NCBI GenBank assembly: GCA_049516595.1
Contig: JBEKSY010000042.1
Location: 1 to 26,232 of the forward strand
Origin: JBEKHT01 sp049516595
Lineage (GTDB): Bacteria; Chloroflexota; Anaerolineae; Anaerolineales; RBG-16-64-43
Length of the DNA: 26,232 nt
Direction: 5' to 3'
Part shown: positions 1 through 7,016 of the stretch, in pieces
Numbering within the stretch: position 1 is the stretch's first letter
Layout: every line of letters begins with the position of its first letter
Made by a program: the position numbers and the translations under genes
The notes under the pieces: model-generated
Told to the model about the DNA's origin: nothing
Seen by the model: only the letters and a program-made list of their open reading frames with translations
Databases searched by the model: none

Positions 1-66
1 TCTTTGTTGAGGCGGCCAGAGGACAGGCCGTCGATGTCTCATGGTCGAGGAGGCAGAACCTCGTAG

Positions 67-369
67 TCACACCTGGACTCTCATAACTCCTGGTACAAGA
101 ATCGGGGGCACGTCACGGGCATAGCCGCCATCAGGGTCACGGCAGAGCAGTATGCGTTGGATGATGTCCTGGACGAAAGCTTGCTGATTGAAGGGGACTT
201 CGTCGGCCATGCGTAGATCGCAGTAGCGATCCCAGTGGTCGAGGAATATCTTGCGAAAGCGGTCATGACCGGTTGGATGGCCGAGAGGATGCCAGGAGGG
301 GAGAGTCTGATTCTGAAGGAGTGATGGGTTTTCGATGGGGGAGGTTTCGGGCTGTTGTGCGACGGGAAT
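67..369 (-). pseudogene. IS91-type zinc-binding transposase, N-terminal fragment
   Basis: Read on the minus strand, one frame stays open from 369 down to a stop at 67-69. It encodes a segment containing FRKIFLDHWDRYCDLRMADE followed by QDIIQRILLCRDPDGGYAR. This resembles the N-terminal region of IS91/IS801-type transposases, just before the zinc-binding domain (a W/Y-rich helix, then a Cys and GxAR). The expected second Cys pair and the rest of the protein are not readable: the frame breaks straight after GGYAR, and the gene is cut by the window edge or by decay. There is no convincing start codon at the 5' side. The overlapping 138-codon ORF on the same strand is in another frame and is a shadow. 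Family assignment is from memory of the motif, so moderate. Confidence 0.45.
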
Positions 370-516
370 CTAAGCGTGATAGTTGCTCGGGTAAAGGTAC
401 CGAAGTATAGACATCGGTTAGGATTGTACTGCGGGTAGCGAAAGGTTGGTGACGAGTCTGGTTCAGAATGTAGAGAATTGTAAGAAAGAGGTGACATTAT
501 TCATGCACGATTTTGT

Positions 517-545
517 TTGACGCGTCCATTTTTCCATTGTACACT
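517..545 (+). promoter_or_regulatory. sigma70-type promoter for the MFS gene
   Basis: TTGACG (517-522) and TACACT (540-545) are separated by exactly 17 bases in an AT-rich stretch. This predicts a transcript start near 552 and a 5' leader of about 65 bases before the ATG at 617, which is preceded by a weak GAAAGGG-type ribosome site. Confidence 0.45.
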
Positions 546-616
546 CATCTTAACATATTCTTGTTTCCCCGTTTTTTTCCTTTTCTCATTTCCATTGTCG
601 CGAAAGGGAATCTCGT

Positions 617-1930
617 ATGACTGCCAATGAGAGTTTTGTGCGCCCGCACCTGACGACCTTCCGGCAGCTTTTGCTGAGCTTCTTCTGGTTCTCGACCAAT
701 ATGATGTGGGCCGCAATTCTTATCATCACCATGCCAAGCCAGATCAAGGACGCGGTCGGCAATACGACCAAAGGCAGTGCGCTGGGGTTGGCGTTGGGGG
801 CCGGTGCGTTCATCTCGATGGTGGCAGCGCCGGTTTTCGGAGCCCTCTCCGACCGGATCCGTCTGCCCGGAGGTCGGCGCAAGCCGTGGATCATCATCGG
901 ATCGCTGGGCAACGCCATCGGTTTGGTCGGCCTGGCTTATTTGATCCGGCCGGGGCATCCCGAATCGGTTTTAGGCTGGACAGTGGTCTTCCTTTTTGTC
1001 GAGCTATTTAATAACGTCGCGACCGGGCCCTACAGCGCTCTCATCCCCGATCTGGTCTCGCCTGAGCAGCGTGGTTCCGCTTCTGGCTGGCTCGGCCTTA
1101 TGACCATGCTGGGGACGTTCATCGGGGGGTTGATGGGTTTCTTGATTGGACCGATTGGCATACCAGGGGTTTACTTCATCATGATCGGCGTGATCCTACT
1201 TGGAGCAGTGATCACACTTTTTGGGGTGAAGGAATATGACCTGCCCCGCAGCACGCCGTCATTCAAGTTAGGCCAGTTCGTGCGCGGCTTGTACGATCCA
1301 TTCATGCATTCCGATTTCACTTGGGTGTTCCTCACGCGGCTGCTGGTCACGATGGGAATCTTCACTGTGCAGGAATTTATCCAGTACTACATGGGAGACG
1401 TGATCGGGTCCCCGTACATCTTGGTCGGCCTGGGCAAAGTGGCGGACACTGCCGAGACTGCAACGTCCTTCTTCCTGCCCATGGTGCTGCTCGGTGCGAT
1501 CATCACCACCCTGCTGGCTGGCGTGCTCTCCGATAAATATGGCCGGAAGCTGATGGTGTATCTCTCCGGCGCGTTAATGGGCGCCGTCTGCCTGGTGTTT
1601 GTCCTCTTCCATTGATTCACGCTGGCGGTTTTGATGGGCGTCGTCTTCGGACTCGGATACGGCGCATACGAAAGCGTGGACTGGGCGCTCGCCTCGGATG
1701 TGCTCCCGTCGATGGACGATTACGCCAAGGACATGGGTGTGTGGCATGTCGCCATGGTCCTGCCGCAGGTGATCGCCACCCCGCTGGCCGGATTCCTGCT
1801 GGACAACTTTCAGCAGGTCGGCAAGGTCCAGAACATCCCCAACCTGGGTTATACGGTGATCTTCATGGTAGCAGTGGTCTATTTTATTCTCGGTACGGTG
1901 TTCGTCAAGCAGATCAAGAAGGTGCGTTGA
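617..1930 (+). pseudogene. MFS transporter (SLC45/GPH-like) interrupted by in-frame TGA
   Basis: Codons from 617 encode a polytopic major facilitator protein. The first cytoplasmic loop carries the MFS signature as GALSDRIRLPGGRRKPWI (about residues 74-91), in the style of sucrose/GPH-type cation symporters. A second GVLSDKYGRK loop follows near residue 302. The frame stops at TGA 1613-1615 inside a hydrophobic helix. The same frame then resumes without any shift (FTLAVLMGVVFGLGYGAYES) and runs to 1930, supplying the last helices. Total length, about 437 codons, is normal for the family. A single base change (for example CGA or TGG to TGA) would explain the stop. Sequencing error, a fresh pseudogene or readthrough cannot be separated here. 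The substrate is unknown; a sugar is plausible from the family. Confidence 0.75.
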
Positions 1931-1937
1931 TAGCGCT

Positions 1938-2027
1938 CACTCTCGGGAATCGAACATCGTCCAGATCGACCTCGCTGGTCGGGAGCAGGTCCAGGAGTTC
2001 CTGGGCCTGCCGTTCCGCATTTACTAG
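1938..2027 (+). pseudogene. N-terminal remnant of an acetyltransferase-like gene
   Basis: Directly after the MFS stop, a short frame reads SNIVQIDLAGREQVQEFLG followed by LPFRIY and then TAG. The pattern resembles the first 25 residues of a family of GNAT-like hypothetical proteins that begin with a v.v....l..F..LPfrLY segment. Nothing further of such a protein is visible, so it would be a decapitated leftover. The match is short and from memory only. Confidence 0.25.
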
Positions 2028-2130
2028 GTGTGGTGGCCGAAAACGCTATCCGACCATATCGATGGTCACAGAGTCAAATGAGGTGGGACGATCGCGAGGC
2101 CGGTGGACTTCGGCCGAGAAGGCGGGCGCC

Positions 2131-2170
2131 CGCAGGATTGGAACCTGGGACCGGCTGGTTACGAGTCCAC
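2131..2170 (-). pseudogene. tRNA-like 3'-half remnant
   Basis: On the minus strand the segment reads ACTCGTAACC, a variable-loop-like spacer, then CCAGGTTCCAATCCTGC. This is an anticodon-loop-like CTCGTAA followed by a T-arm with a nearly paired stem and a TTCCAAT loop. The 5' half and a matching acceptor strand are missing, so it is not a functional tRNA. It lies 118 bases from the better remnant at 2288-2332. Confidence 0.35.
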
Positions 2171-2253
2171 GTGAGGTGAACTGGATGGACACGTCACGAT
2201 CGCAGGGGGATTTGGCTGGGGTCGCGTGATCAGGGCTGGTGTGGATGAACAAA

Positions 2254-2280
2254 GAACCGAGGCTCAAAGAGCCTCGGTTC
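2254..2280 (-). terminator. hairpin copy 1, tRNA-associated terminator
   Basis: GAACCGAGGCTC (2254-2265) and GAGCCTCGGTTC (2269-2280) form a perfect 12-bp stem with an AAA loop on this strand (TTT on the other). On the minus strand it follows the tRNA remnant's CCA end by 7 bases and is followed by TTTGTT, as expected of a Rho-independent terminator of a tRNA gene. Related hairpins lie at 5626-5654 and 25631-25655. Confidence 0.7.
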
Positions 2281-2287
2281 GTCTATT

Positions 2288-2332
2288 TGGTAGCGGGGCC
2301 AGGACTCGAACTTGGGACCTTCGGGTTATGAG
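2288..2332 (-). pseudogene. tRNA-Met (CAT) 3'-half remnant
   Basis: The minus strand reads CTCATAACCCGAAGG, then a T-arm with the invariant TTCGAGT loop, an acceptor strand CCCCGCT, discriminator A and an encoded CCA. This is the 3' half of a CAT-anticodon tRNA. Upstream of the anticodon loop the sequence does not pair with the anticodon stem, and no D-arm or 5' acceptor strand is found. One T-stem pair is A-C. The break at the anticodon loop is where many tRNA-targeting integrases cross over, so this may be an attachment-site scar. Confidence 0.65.
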
Positions 2333-2973
2333 TCAATCTCGAGGATCTGGCACCTTATAGCGAACCGATCGCCAAAACAACCCTACAGTCGTATTCGAGT
2401 TCAGCCTCGCCCGCCGAATTCCATGGACCGATCTTGAGAGGAGTGCAGGCGACCGACTATCACTTGTCAAGAGTAATTGAATTGTCTGCTATTTAGAGTC
2501 CGAACTTTGAGAAACCATCACACTATGGGTGAAGCGAAGCCGCTTCCTACTGACGCAACGAGTCGACAAGTGCTGAAATCCCTGCTCGAGTGAACCCGTA
2601 CGAGTTGGTTGCGAAGGTGACTGAGAGGTGCGGAGCACAGTCATTCCCACCCATTCATCAGTCGGATAACCTGGTGTGCTCCGTACTGGACCTCACGGCC
2701 ATACCACGCCGCGAAATTGCCACCATGCTCGACTTCCCCCGCGCGGAACTTCTGCAGAACCAATCGCGTGGCTCTGACAATGTTAAATAGAGCGTACATA
2801 GCGACTTGTGTTATCGTCCGCGGGTCTCGCAGGATCCTTATAACGTGCCCCGGTTCTTCGATGGTCTCGCCACGGTGTTCTTAAAGTCGTTTTGTTTTCC
2901 TTGAGTTGTAAAGAAAGACCTTCTTTGGTTAAGCTTTGTGTGCTGGCATAAACAAGACCGAAGGAGGTTAGGA
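2333..2973. other. gap with no recognisable gene
   Basis: About 640 bases between the tRNA remnant and the small ORF at 2974. A 66-codon frame at 2590-2790 has no ribosome site and no recognisable protein pattern. The stretch from 2880 on is AT-richer and contains AAAGAA (2910-2915) and TTCTTT (2921-2926), a 6-bp inverted repeat with a 5-base spacer, possibly an operator. A poor promoter (TTGGTT 2925-2930, TAAACA 2949-2954, 18-base spacer) would start transcription almost on top of the next ribosome site. Confidence 0.5.
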
Positions 2974-3084
2974 ATGGAGTCTAACAATATAGTGTCATTC
3001 TCTCACTATTATAGAGTGCGAACTCAATTTACCAATTTTGGAATAGTCACGGAGAACGTACACCGAAGTCCATTCGGGGACTAG
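2974..3084 (+). CDS. small ORF of 36 codons, unknown
   Basis: ATG 2974 is preceded by AAGGAGG (2961-2967) at a spacing of 6 bases, one of the best ribosome sites in the window. It opens a 36-codon frame ending at TAG 3082-3084. The peptide starts MESNNIVSFSHYYRVRTQF, is aromatic and polar, has no membrane segment, and is not recognised. It ends 18 bases before the phosphoesterase start, so it could be a leader peptide of that gene or a small protein. The strong ribosome site is the main support. Confidence 0.3.
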   Translation: MESNNIVSFSHYYRVRTQFTNFGIVTENVHRSPFGD

Positions 3085-3102
3085 AATAGTATCTGGGATT
3101 CA

Positions 3103-4038
3103 ATGCGAGAGTCACCGTGTTCGCTTTTCATGAAGAGGAGGAAGACTATAACTGTATCCACCCGTCTCACCGAAGTCTTCCAATCTGCCCAGGAAATCCC
3201 CTTCGATGACAAGTCCAGGCTCGTCTTCTTCAGCGACTGTCACCGCGGCGATAACAGCTGGACAGACCGTTTCGCCAAAAATCAGAGCCTGTTCTTCTAT
3301 GCCCTGGAACGTTATTTCAAGGAAGGCTTCACTTACTTCGAACTCGGCGACGGCGACGAGTTGTACGAGGACAGTCACTTCTCGGACATCCGTTATGCCC
3401 ACAGCCACATCTTCTGGCGCCTGCGGGAGTTCTACCGGGCCGGACGGTTCCATATGATCTACGGAAACCACGACAAGGAGCGCGCTGACCCGAAAGTCGT
3501 CGCCCAAACCCTTTTCACATACATCGACGACCGGACCGGTCAAAAGGAACCCCTTTTCGAGGGCATCCGGGTCCATGAGGGACTCGTCCTCAAGCACTCG
3601 CCGACCGGTGGGAAGATCTTCCTGGTGCACGGCTACCAGGGCGACATGATCAACGACCAGTTCTGGAAGTTCGACCGATTCCTGATCCGGACCCTGTGGC
3701 GCCCGCTCGAACTGCTCGGGGTGGACGACCCGACCAGTCCGGCGAAGAACTTCAGGAAGCGGGATGCCCTGGAACGCAAGATCGAAGAGTGGATCAAGGA
3801 AAAGAACCAGCCGACAATCTTCGGTCACACGCACCGGCCCAGCTTCGCTACGGAAGGCGAACCGCCTTATTTTAATGACGGCTCCTGCGTCGATCCGCGC
3901 TGCATCACTGGGATCGAGATCGACAAAGGCAAGATCGAATTGATCAAATGGTCGGTCACCACCGACGAGGACGGTTACCTGATGGTCGGCAAAGATATCC
4001 TGGCAGGTCCCAGGAAGGTGGCCTCGCTGTTTGGATAA
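3103..4038 (+). CDS. LpxH-like metallophosphoesterase
   Basis: A calcineurin-like phosphoesterase of about 300 residues with all the metal-binding blocks in order: FFSDCHRGD (D-x-H), ELGDGDEL (GDxxE/D), YGNHDKE (GNHD), LVHGYQGD (His) and FGHTHRP (GHTH). The order and the long insert resemble UDP-2,3-diacylglucosamine diphosphatase-like proteins, which cleave phosphoester or pyrophosphate bonds using two metal ions. Many such homologues occur in bacteria without lipid A, so the true substrate is open. The start is uncertain: ATG 3103 and ATG 3130 are both in frame and neither has a good ribosome site. The 3' end overlaps the promoter of the following toxin-antitoxin pair. Base composition is close to that of the central locus. 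Confidence 0.8.
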   Translation: MRESPCSLFMKRRKTITVSTRLTEVFQSAQEIPFDDKSRLVFFSDCHRGDNSWTDRFAKNQSLFFYALERYFKEGFTYFELGDGDELYEDSHFSDIRYAHSHIFWRLREFYRAGRFHMIYGNHDKERADPKVVAQTLFTYIDDRTGQKEPLFEGIRVHEGLVLKHSPTGGKIFLVHGYQGDMINDQFWKFDRFLIRTLWRPLELLGVDDPTSPAKNFRKRDALERKIEEWIKEKNQPTIFGHTHRPSFATEGEPPYFNDGSCVDPRCITGIEIDKGKIELIKWSVTTDEDGYLMVGKDILAGPRKVASLFG

Positions 4039-4056
4039 AGCCTGGTGTGGTATACT
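4031..4056 (+). promoter_or_regulatory. extended -10 promoter of the AbrB/PIN pair
   Basis: TATACT (4051-4056) is directly preceded by TGG (4048-4050), giving an extended -10 element. A TTGGAT at 4031-4036 lies too close (14 bases) to be a standard -35. The start near 4063 leaves about 24 bases to the ATG at 4087. The promoter overlaps the last codons of the phosphoesterase. Confidence 0.45.
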
Positions 4057-4086
4057 TACGGAAAGTCGGAAAGGAGGAATTGCCGA

Positions 4087-4362
4087 ATGGGCGACAAAGC
4101 GCTGACACGAATCATCCGGCCCCAGGCGAAGGGGCAGATCACGATACCGGCCGAATTCCGGGAGCGGCTCGGGATTGACCAGGGTTCATTCCTTCAATTG
4201 ACGCTGCGCGGATCCACGATCGAGGTCTCCCCCATGCGCGTGGCGAAGGACGGGCCGGCCCTGCGGCAGTTTGACCGCAGAGAGCTCGAGGGCTTCCTCG
4301 AAGAGGACAAGATCGACGCGAAGACCGCGGCCAGGGTGCGGCGCCTGCTGGCCGAGGGCTAG
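4087..4362 (+). CDS. AbrB/MazE/SpoVT-family antitoxin
   Basis: A 91-residue protein with an N-terminal swapped-hairpin DNA-binding domain: TRIIRPQAKGQITIPAEFRE, followed by LGIDQGSFLQLTLRG and IEVSP (about residues 7-50). This is the typical AbrB/SpoVT pattern, normally a dimer that binds its own promoter. The C-terminal part (about 55-91) is charged and probably binds the toxin. The ATG at 4087 is chosen over an in-frame upstream start (4045) because AAGGAGG sits at 4071-4077 with 9 bases spacing, and the upstream start would fall inside the promoter. The PIN gene begins 5 bases after the stop, so the two form a type II toxin-antitoxin operon, probably autorepressed. Confidence 0.85.
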   Translation: MGDKALTRIIRPQAKGQITIPAEFRERLGIDQGSFLQLTLRGSTIEVSPMRVAKDGPALRQFDRRELEGFLEEDKIDAKTAARVRRLLAEG

Positions 4363-4367
4363 GCTAG

Positions 4368-4811
4368 GTGGCTGCCGTCCCGCGGGTCTTCTTCGACGCC
4401 AGTGTCCTTATCGCCGCTGGCGCCTCCTCGTCCGGCGGATCCGCCATGGCCGTGCAGGTATGCCGGCGTGGGCTGGGCAGGGGCCTGGTGACGAGGCTTG
4501 TCCTGTGGGAGGCGGAGCGGAACTTGCACGTATCCTTTCCCCCCTCCGCACTCCTCGCCTTCTACACCCTGATCGGGCAGCTCGATCCAGATGTCATCCC
4601 GAATCCCACCGAAGCTGAGATTCAGTCTGCTACGAGCATCGTGGCTGCCAAGGACGCCCATGTCCTGGCCGGCGCGCGTGCAGGAAGAGCGACCCCCCTA
4701 CTGACGCTTGACCGGAAGCACTTCCTGGGAAAGAGCGTCCGCGCGGCCATTCTCCCGCTAGTCGTGTGCACACCGGGCGAGTTCCTCAAGTCGCTCGTCT
4801 ACCCCAGTTAG
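4368..4811 (+). CDS. PIN-domain toxin (VapC-like ribonuclease)
   Basis: A 147-residue PIN-fold protein starting at GTG 4368, immediately after the AbrB gene. Acidic residues typical of the metal site are visible: the N-terminal VFFDASVLIAAG (Asp), WEAERNL (Glu), KDAHVLAGARAG (Asp) and TLDRKHF (Asp). PIN toxins cleave RNA, often tRNA or mRNA, and are neutralised by the adjacent antitoxin. The order antitoxin-toxin and the tight spacing support pairing. All catalytic positions seem intact, so the module is probably functional. Its location beside decayed integrase and tRNA remnants suggests that it arrived with, or was kept from, an integrated element. Confidence 0.8.
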   Translation: MAAVPRVFFDASVLIAAGASSSGGSAMAVQVCRRGLGRGLVTRLVLWEAERNLHVSFPPSALLAFYTLIGQLDPDVIPNPTEAEIQSATSIVAAKDAHVLAGARAGRATPLLTLDRKHFLGKSVRAAILPLVVCTPGEFLKSLVYPS

Positions 4812-4849
4812 TCCGGCACCCCAAGCGAGTCCGCTTGCTGCAACAGTGG

Positions 4850-5040
4850 CAATTCCCCGGCTGCGGACGGCATCGGCGGTCATGCTGGAGACGTCGCGAT
4901 CGCCCGTCCGTTCGATCCACCTGCCAACATCATCTGTGTACGAGGCGATGGTGCGGGGGGAGAGTCCTTCGGCGAATTTGGCGTTGGTGAAGGCGACCGG
5001 GGCCTCGCTCAGGAGTACGGAAGGGGCTGAACCGGAGTGC
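4850..5040 (-). pseudogene. tyrosine recombinase N-terminal fragment, copy A
   Basis: The minus strand encodes VAFTNAKFAEGLSPRTIAS, then YTDDVGRWIERTGDRD and VSSMTADAVR. This is the SAM-like core-binding domain of XerC/XerD-type phage integrases, in which F..ak..eGLSprTi.sY..dl..w is the usual pattern. The frame continues for a few codons without family resemblance, and no catalytic domain (R..HxxR..Y) is found. It is therefore a truncated integrase. Its direction (minus) matches that of the tRNA remnants, as expected for an integrase next to a tRNA attachment site. Confidence 0.6.
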
Positions 5041-5220
5041 TCGAGGGTTGAACCAGGCGTGCTACGGTGACCTGACGAGCCTGGTGTACTGAGGTTGATG
5101 GCGATTTCTCTCGCTCACTGGGTTTCTCGCCATCTCAGAACACCGGGCTCATAAGAGAACCGTAGCCGGCGGTGCTCCCCTAGGCAAAGGTATTAGCCGC
5201 CCGCTGGGCCCTGACTCGGG

Positions 5221-5476
5221 TGCCTGTACCTATTGTAGGGTGTCGCAAGGGAGAATGATCGTCGTTGTACTGGGTGCAAGGAAACTGCATTGGTCGGCCA
5301 GTGGAAGTGTGTATAAAAGGCCTGCCGCCATTGGCACAGATCATGCCCTTCCGCGAGAGGAGGAGTCTGGAGGTTGCCCTTCGGCCAGCTTGGCGTTGGT
5401 GAAGCCTATCAGGGTCTTGCTGAGAGGAAGCGAAGCTGACCGTACAGCGCAATCGGAGGAGCCCGGCGAGCTACGG
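5221..5476 (-). pseudogene. tyrosine recombinase N-terminal fragment, copy B
   Basis: The minus strand reads IGFTNAKLAEGQPP, equivalent to the start of copy A. It is then frameshifted: a second frame gives DLLSRKGMICANGGR and IHTSTGRP, which align in spacing with the RDDLxRWIEHTGDRD part of a core-binding domain. DNA similarity between the copies extends over about 110 bases (4963-5072 against 5377-5476), so they are diverged relatives and not an exact duplication. Decay is greater than in copy A. A tRNA-like remnant lies just upstream on the same strand at 5509-5552. Confidence 0.4.
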
Positions 5477-5508
5477 TTCGTCTGCTGACCTTGACATTGT
5501 CAGAATGA

Positions 5509-5552
5509 GACTCGAACCAGCGATCCCACAGTTACTAGGCCGACGAGGCTAA
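5509..5552 (-). pseudogene. tRNA-like remnant
   Basis: The minus strand reads GCCTCGTCGG, an anticodon-loop-like CTAGTAA, CTGTGGGATC, then GCTGGTTCGAGTC. The TTCGAGT T-loop is intact, but the T-stem 3' strand and both acceptor strands no longer pair. It is a decayed tRNA piece upstream of integrase fragment B on the same strand. Confidence 0.35.
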
Positions 5553-5625
5553 CGGAGTTCTCCCGAAAAGGATCTTGCTTGAATCAGGCTGAGCAACGCA
5601 AACGGGCATCATTCTGCGGCAACGC

Positions 5626-5654
5626 AGAACCGAGGCTCAAGTGGCCTCGGTTCT
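5626..5654 (-). terminator. hairpin copy 2, tRNA-associated
   Basis: AGAACCGAGGC (5626-5636) and GCCTCGGTTCT (5644-5654) form an 11-bp perfect stem with a 7-base loop. As in copy 1, a tRNA-Met-like 3' end lies next to it at the same side and distance. The T-run expected on the minus strand is poor (TGCGTTGCC), so termination may be weak. Confidence 0.6.
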
Positions 5655-5661
5655 CTGTTTA

Positions 5662-5732
5662 GGTAGCGGGGGCTGGACTCGCCCGTCCTGGCGATCCGGG
5701 CCAGGGAACCAGCGACCTCCGGGTTATGAGCC
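5662..5732 (-). pseudogene. tRNA-Met-like remnant with 25-base insertion in the T loop
   Basis: The minus strand reads CTCATAACCCGGAGGTC, then GCTGGTTC, a 25-base insertion, GAGTCCAGC and an acceptor strand CCCCGCTA with CC. Removing the insertion gives a perfectly paired T-arm (GCTGG/CCAGC) with a TTCGAGT loop. The 5' half beyond the CAT anticodon does not form a D-arm or a matching anticodon stem. The remnant is followed on the minus strand by hairpin copy 2, in the same arrangement as 2288-2332 with copy 1. Confidence 0.55.
5681..5705. repeat. small palindromic insertion in a tRNA T loop
   Basis: These 25 bases split the sequence GGACTC/GAACC of a tRNA T-loop. They contain CCTGGC (5687-5692) and GCCAGG (5700-5705) with a 7-base loop. 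No target-site duplication is visible. It could be a tiny mobile palindromic repeat or a replication slip. Confidence 0.45.
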
Positions 5733-5989
5733 TTCGTCTGGTAGTGCCATCCTCAGACGCCAGTTCCACCCATCTGAGGGTGCCCCCTGTTCTGCGGTGC
5801 GAGTGAGCCTGGGAAGGTCCGCGGCCGAGAGTTACTGTGAGGTTACCGCCTGTATCGTCTCACGTCAAGGTTGATTTTGGTCTTTCCACGCCGAGAACGG
5901 CTTCGCCGACGAGGCGACATACGCAGCGAGTGTCACCAGCCCTGCGGCGAGGCAGTTCCCGAAGACTACCTCGATAGCTAATCCCATGA

Positions 5990-6522
5990 TCCATATTCCA
6001 CCGGTGATGACAATTGTCGGGCGGACGAGGTTCTTGGCCAGGATACCTTGGCCTTGCTCATGGCTGATCTGGGGTGAATGCCAGCCACTCCCGGCCGCGC
6101 ACATCGAACGACTACCCGTTCTCGGAAGCCCAGTTCAAGACCGCCAAGTACCACCCCGGCTATCCCGATTTCTTCGACAGCCTGCTTGCCGCGCGTGTGG
6201 GGGCGGCACTTCTTCCCCTTGTACAACTTTGAACACCACCATATCGGTCAGGGGCTGATGAGGCCTGCAGCTGTCCACTCTGGGTGGACACCGCCAATTG
6301 CGCGAGCCGCGTCAGCATGTCTTGGGCCAGGCCTACCAGACCCATCCCGAACGCTTCGTCCATGGCCGGCCCCAGCCGCCCAGGTTGCCTGTGGCGGTCT
6401 GGATCAACCCGCCAACTGCTTGTTGTGCCTCTCTCACCGGCCCTGGGGGCGCCGATGCCCCTTGATGAGTCCCACGAGCTACACTGAATTGCCGAGACGG
6501 TTGTCTCAAAACCGTTGACACA
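5990..6522 (+). mobile_element. eroded IS3-type element, transposase C-terminal remnant
   Basis: Across several frames the plus strand encodes the end of an IS3-type integrase-core transposase. The pieces in order are a decayed catalytic block (ADEVL for HADRG), LALLMADLG, then HSRPRTSNDYPFSEAQFKT with KYHPGYPDFF, then HFFPLYNFEHHHIGQGL, and QTHPERFVHGRPQPPRLPVA followed by VWINPP, stopping at 6463-6465. At least three frameshifts separate them (near 6072, 6195 and 6300). The right end is plausibly at 6522, since 6502-6522 reads inward as TGTGTCAACGGTTTTGAGACA, a typical IS3-style terminal repeat starting TG. A possible left end near 5862 (CACGTCAAGGTTGATTTTG) is only loosely similar. The element is dead and internally deleted. 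It abuts the TPR remnant that follows. Confidence 0.65.
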
Positions 6523-6527
6523 TTCCG

Positions 6528-7016
6528 CTCGATGCCGCCCGGGGATCCTATGAGGAGGGGATCGAAATTGCGCGCGAGATTGGCCACCGGGAGAACTTGG
6601 CCCTGCTCCTGGTCAATCTGGCCTGACTTGATCGTTGGAAGGGAAACCCTGAAAGATCCGAGCAGCTGCTGGAGGAAGCGCAGTCACTTGCAGAAGGTAT
6701 GGGCCAGCCGCGGCACATGGCGGCTGCGCTTGTAGGGAAGGGGGAAGTCCAGTTCGAGCGCGGCTGGAGGGCAAAGGCAACTGAGAGCTTCAAGAAAGCC
6801 AAGGATCTAGCAGCGGCCATAGGGCACAGGGCAATCTTCCTTGAGGCAGAAAAGGGACTCGTGCGCTGCGGGGATGAGCCCATCGAGTTCATGGCGGCGA
6901 GAGACGGATATGCGTGTGCCCCCTTCCTGACCAGCTCAAGCCACGTCCCATCGACAAAGAAGAGGAGCTGGCTATGTTGCAAGTCTTCTGGCCGATATCC
7001 TATGAGGATTGTTTGA
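6528..7016 (+). pseudogene. TPR-protein C-terminal fragment
   Basis: Starting right after the IS end, one frame reads YEEGIEIAREIGHRENLALL, then TGA (6624-6626), and continues without a shift through SEQLLEEAQSLAEGMGQPRH and ALVGKGEVQFERGWRAKATE to GLVRC near 6880. These are tetratricopeptide-type helix pairs as found in the C-terminal part of SARP/LuxR-type activators or generic TPR scaffolds. The 5' part of the gene was not found left of the IS. Similarity fades after about 6890 and the frame ends at 7016, overlapping the end of the converging GatZ-like gene. It is broken both by the IS and by the in-frame stop. Confidence 0.5.

Noticed and set aside
2288..2332. Functional tRNA-Met gene
   Set aside because: No 5' acceptor strand, D-arm or anticodon-stem 5' strand could be found within reach on the minus strand.
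2590..2790. 66-codon plus-strand ORF
   Set aside because: It has no ribosome site and no recognisable protein pattern, and it lies in a decayed zone.
3112..3834. 240-codon minus-strand ORF
   Set aside because: It is a shadow of the metallophosphoesterase, which has all its metal motifs on the plus strand.
5047..5080. Another tRNA-like piece next to integrase fragment A
   Set aside because: Only GTTGAACC resembles a T loop. When the two integrase copies are aligned, the equivalent bases in copy B are not tRNA-like.
5865..6104. Minus-strand ORF with a hydrophobic stretch resembling a membrane protein
   Set aside because: It overlaps the readable IS3-type transposase remnant on the plus strand, and the hydrophobicity follows from that antisense composition.
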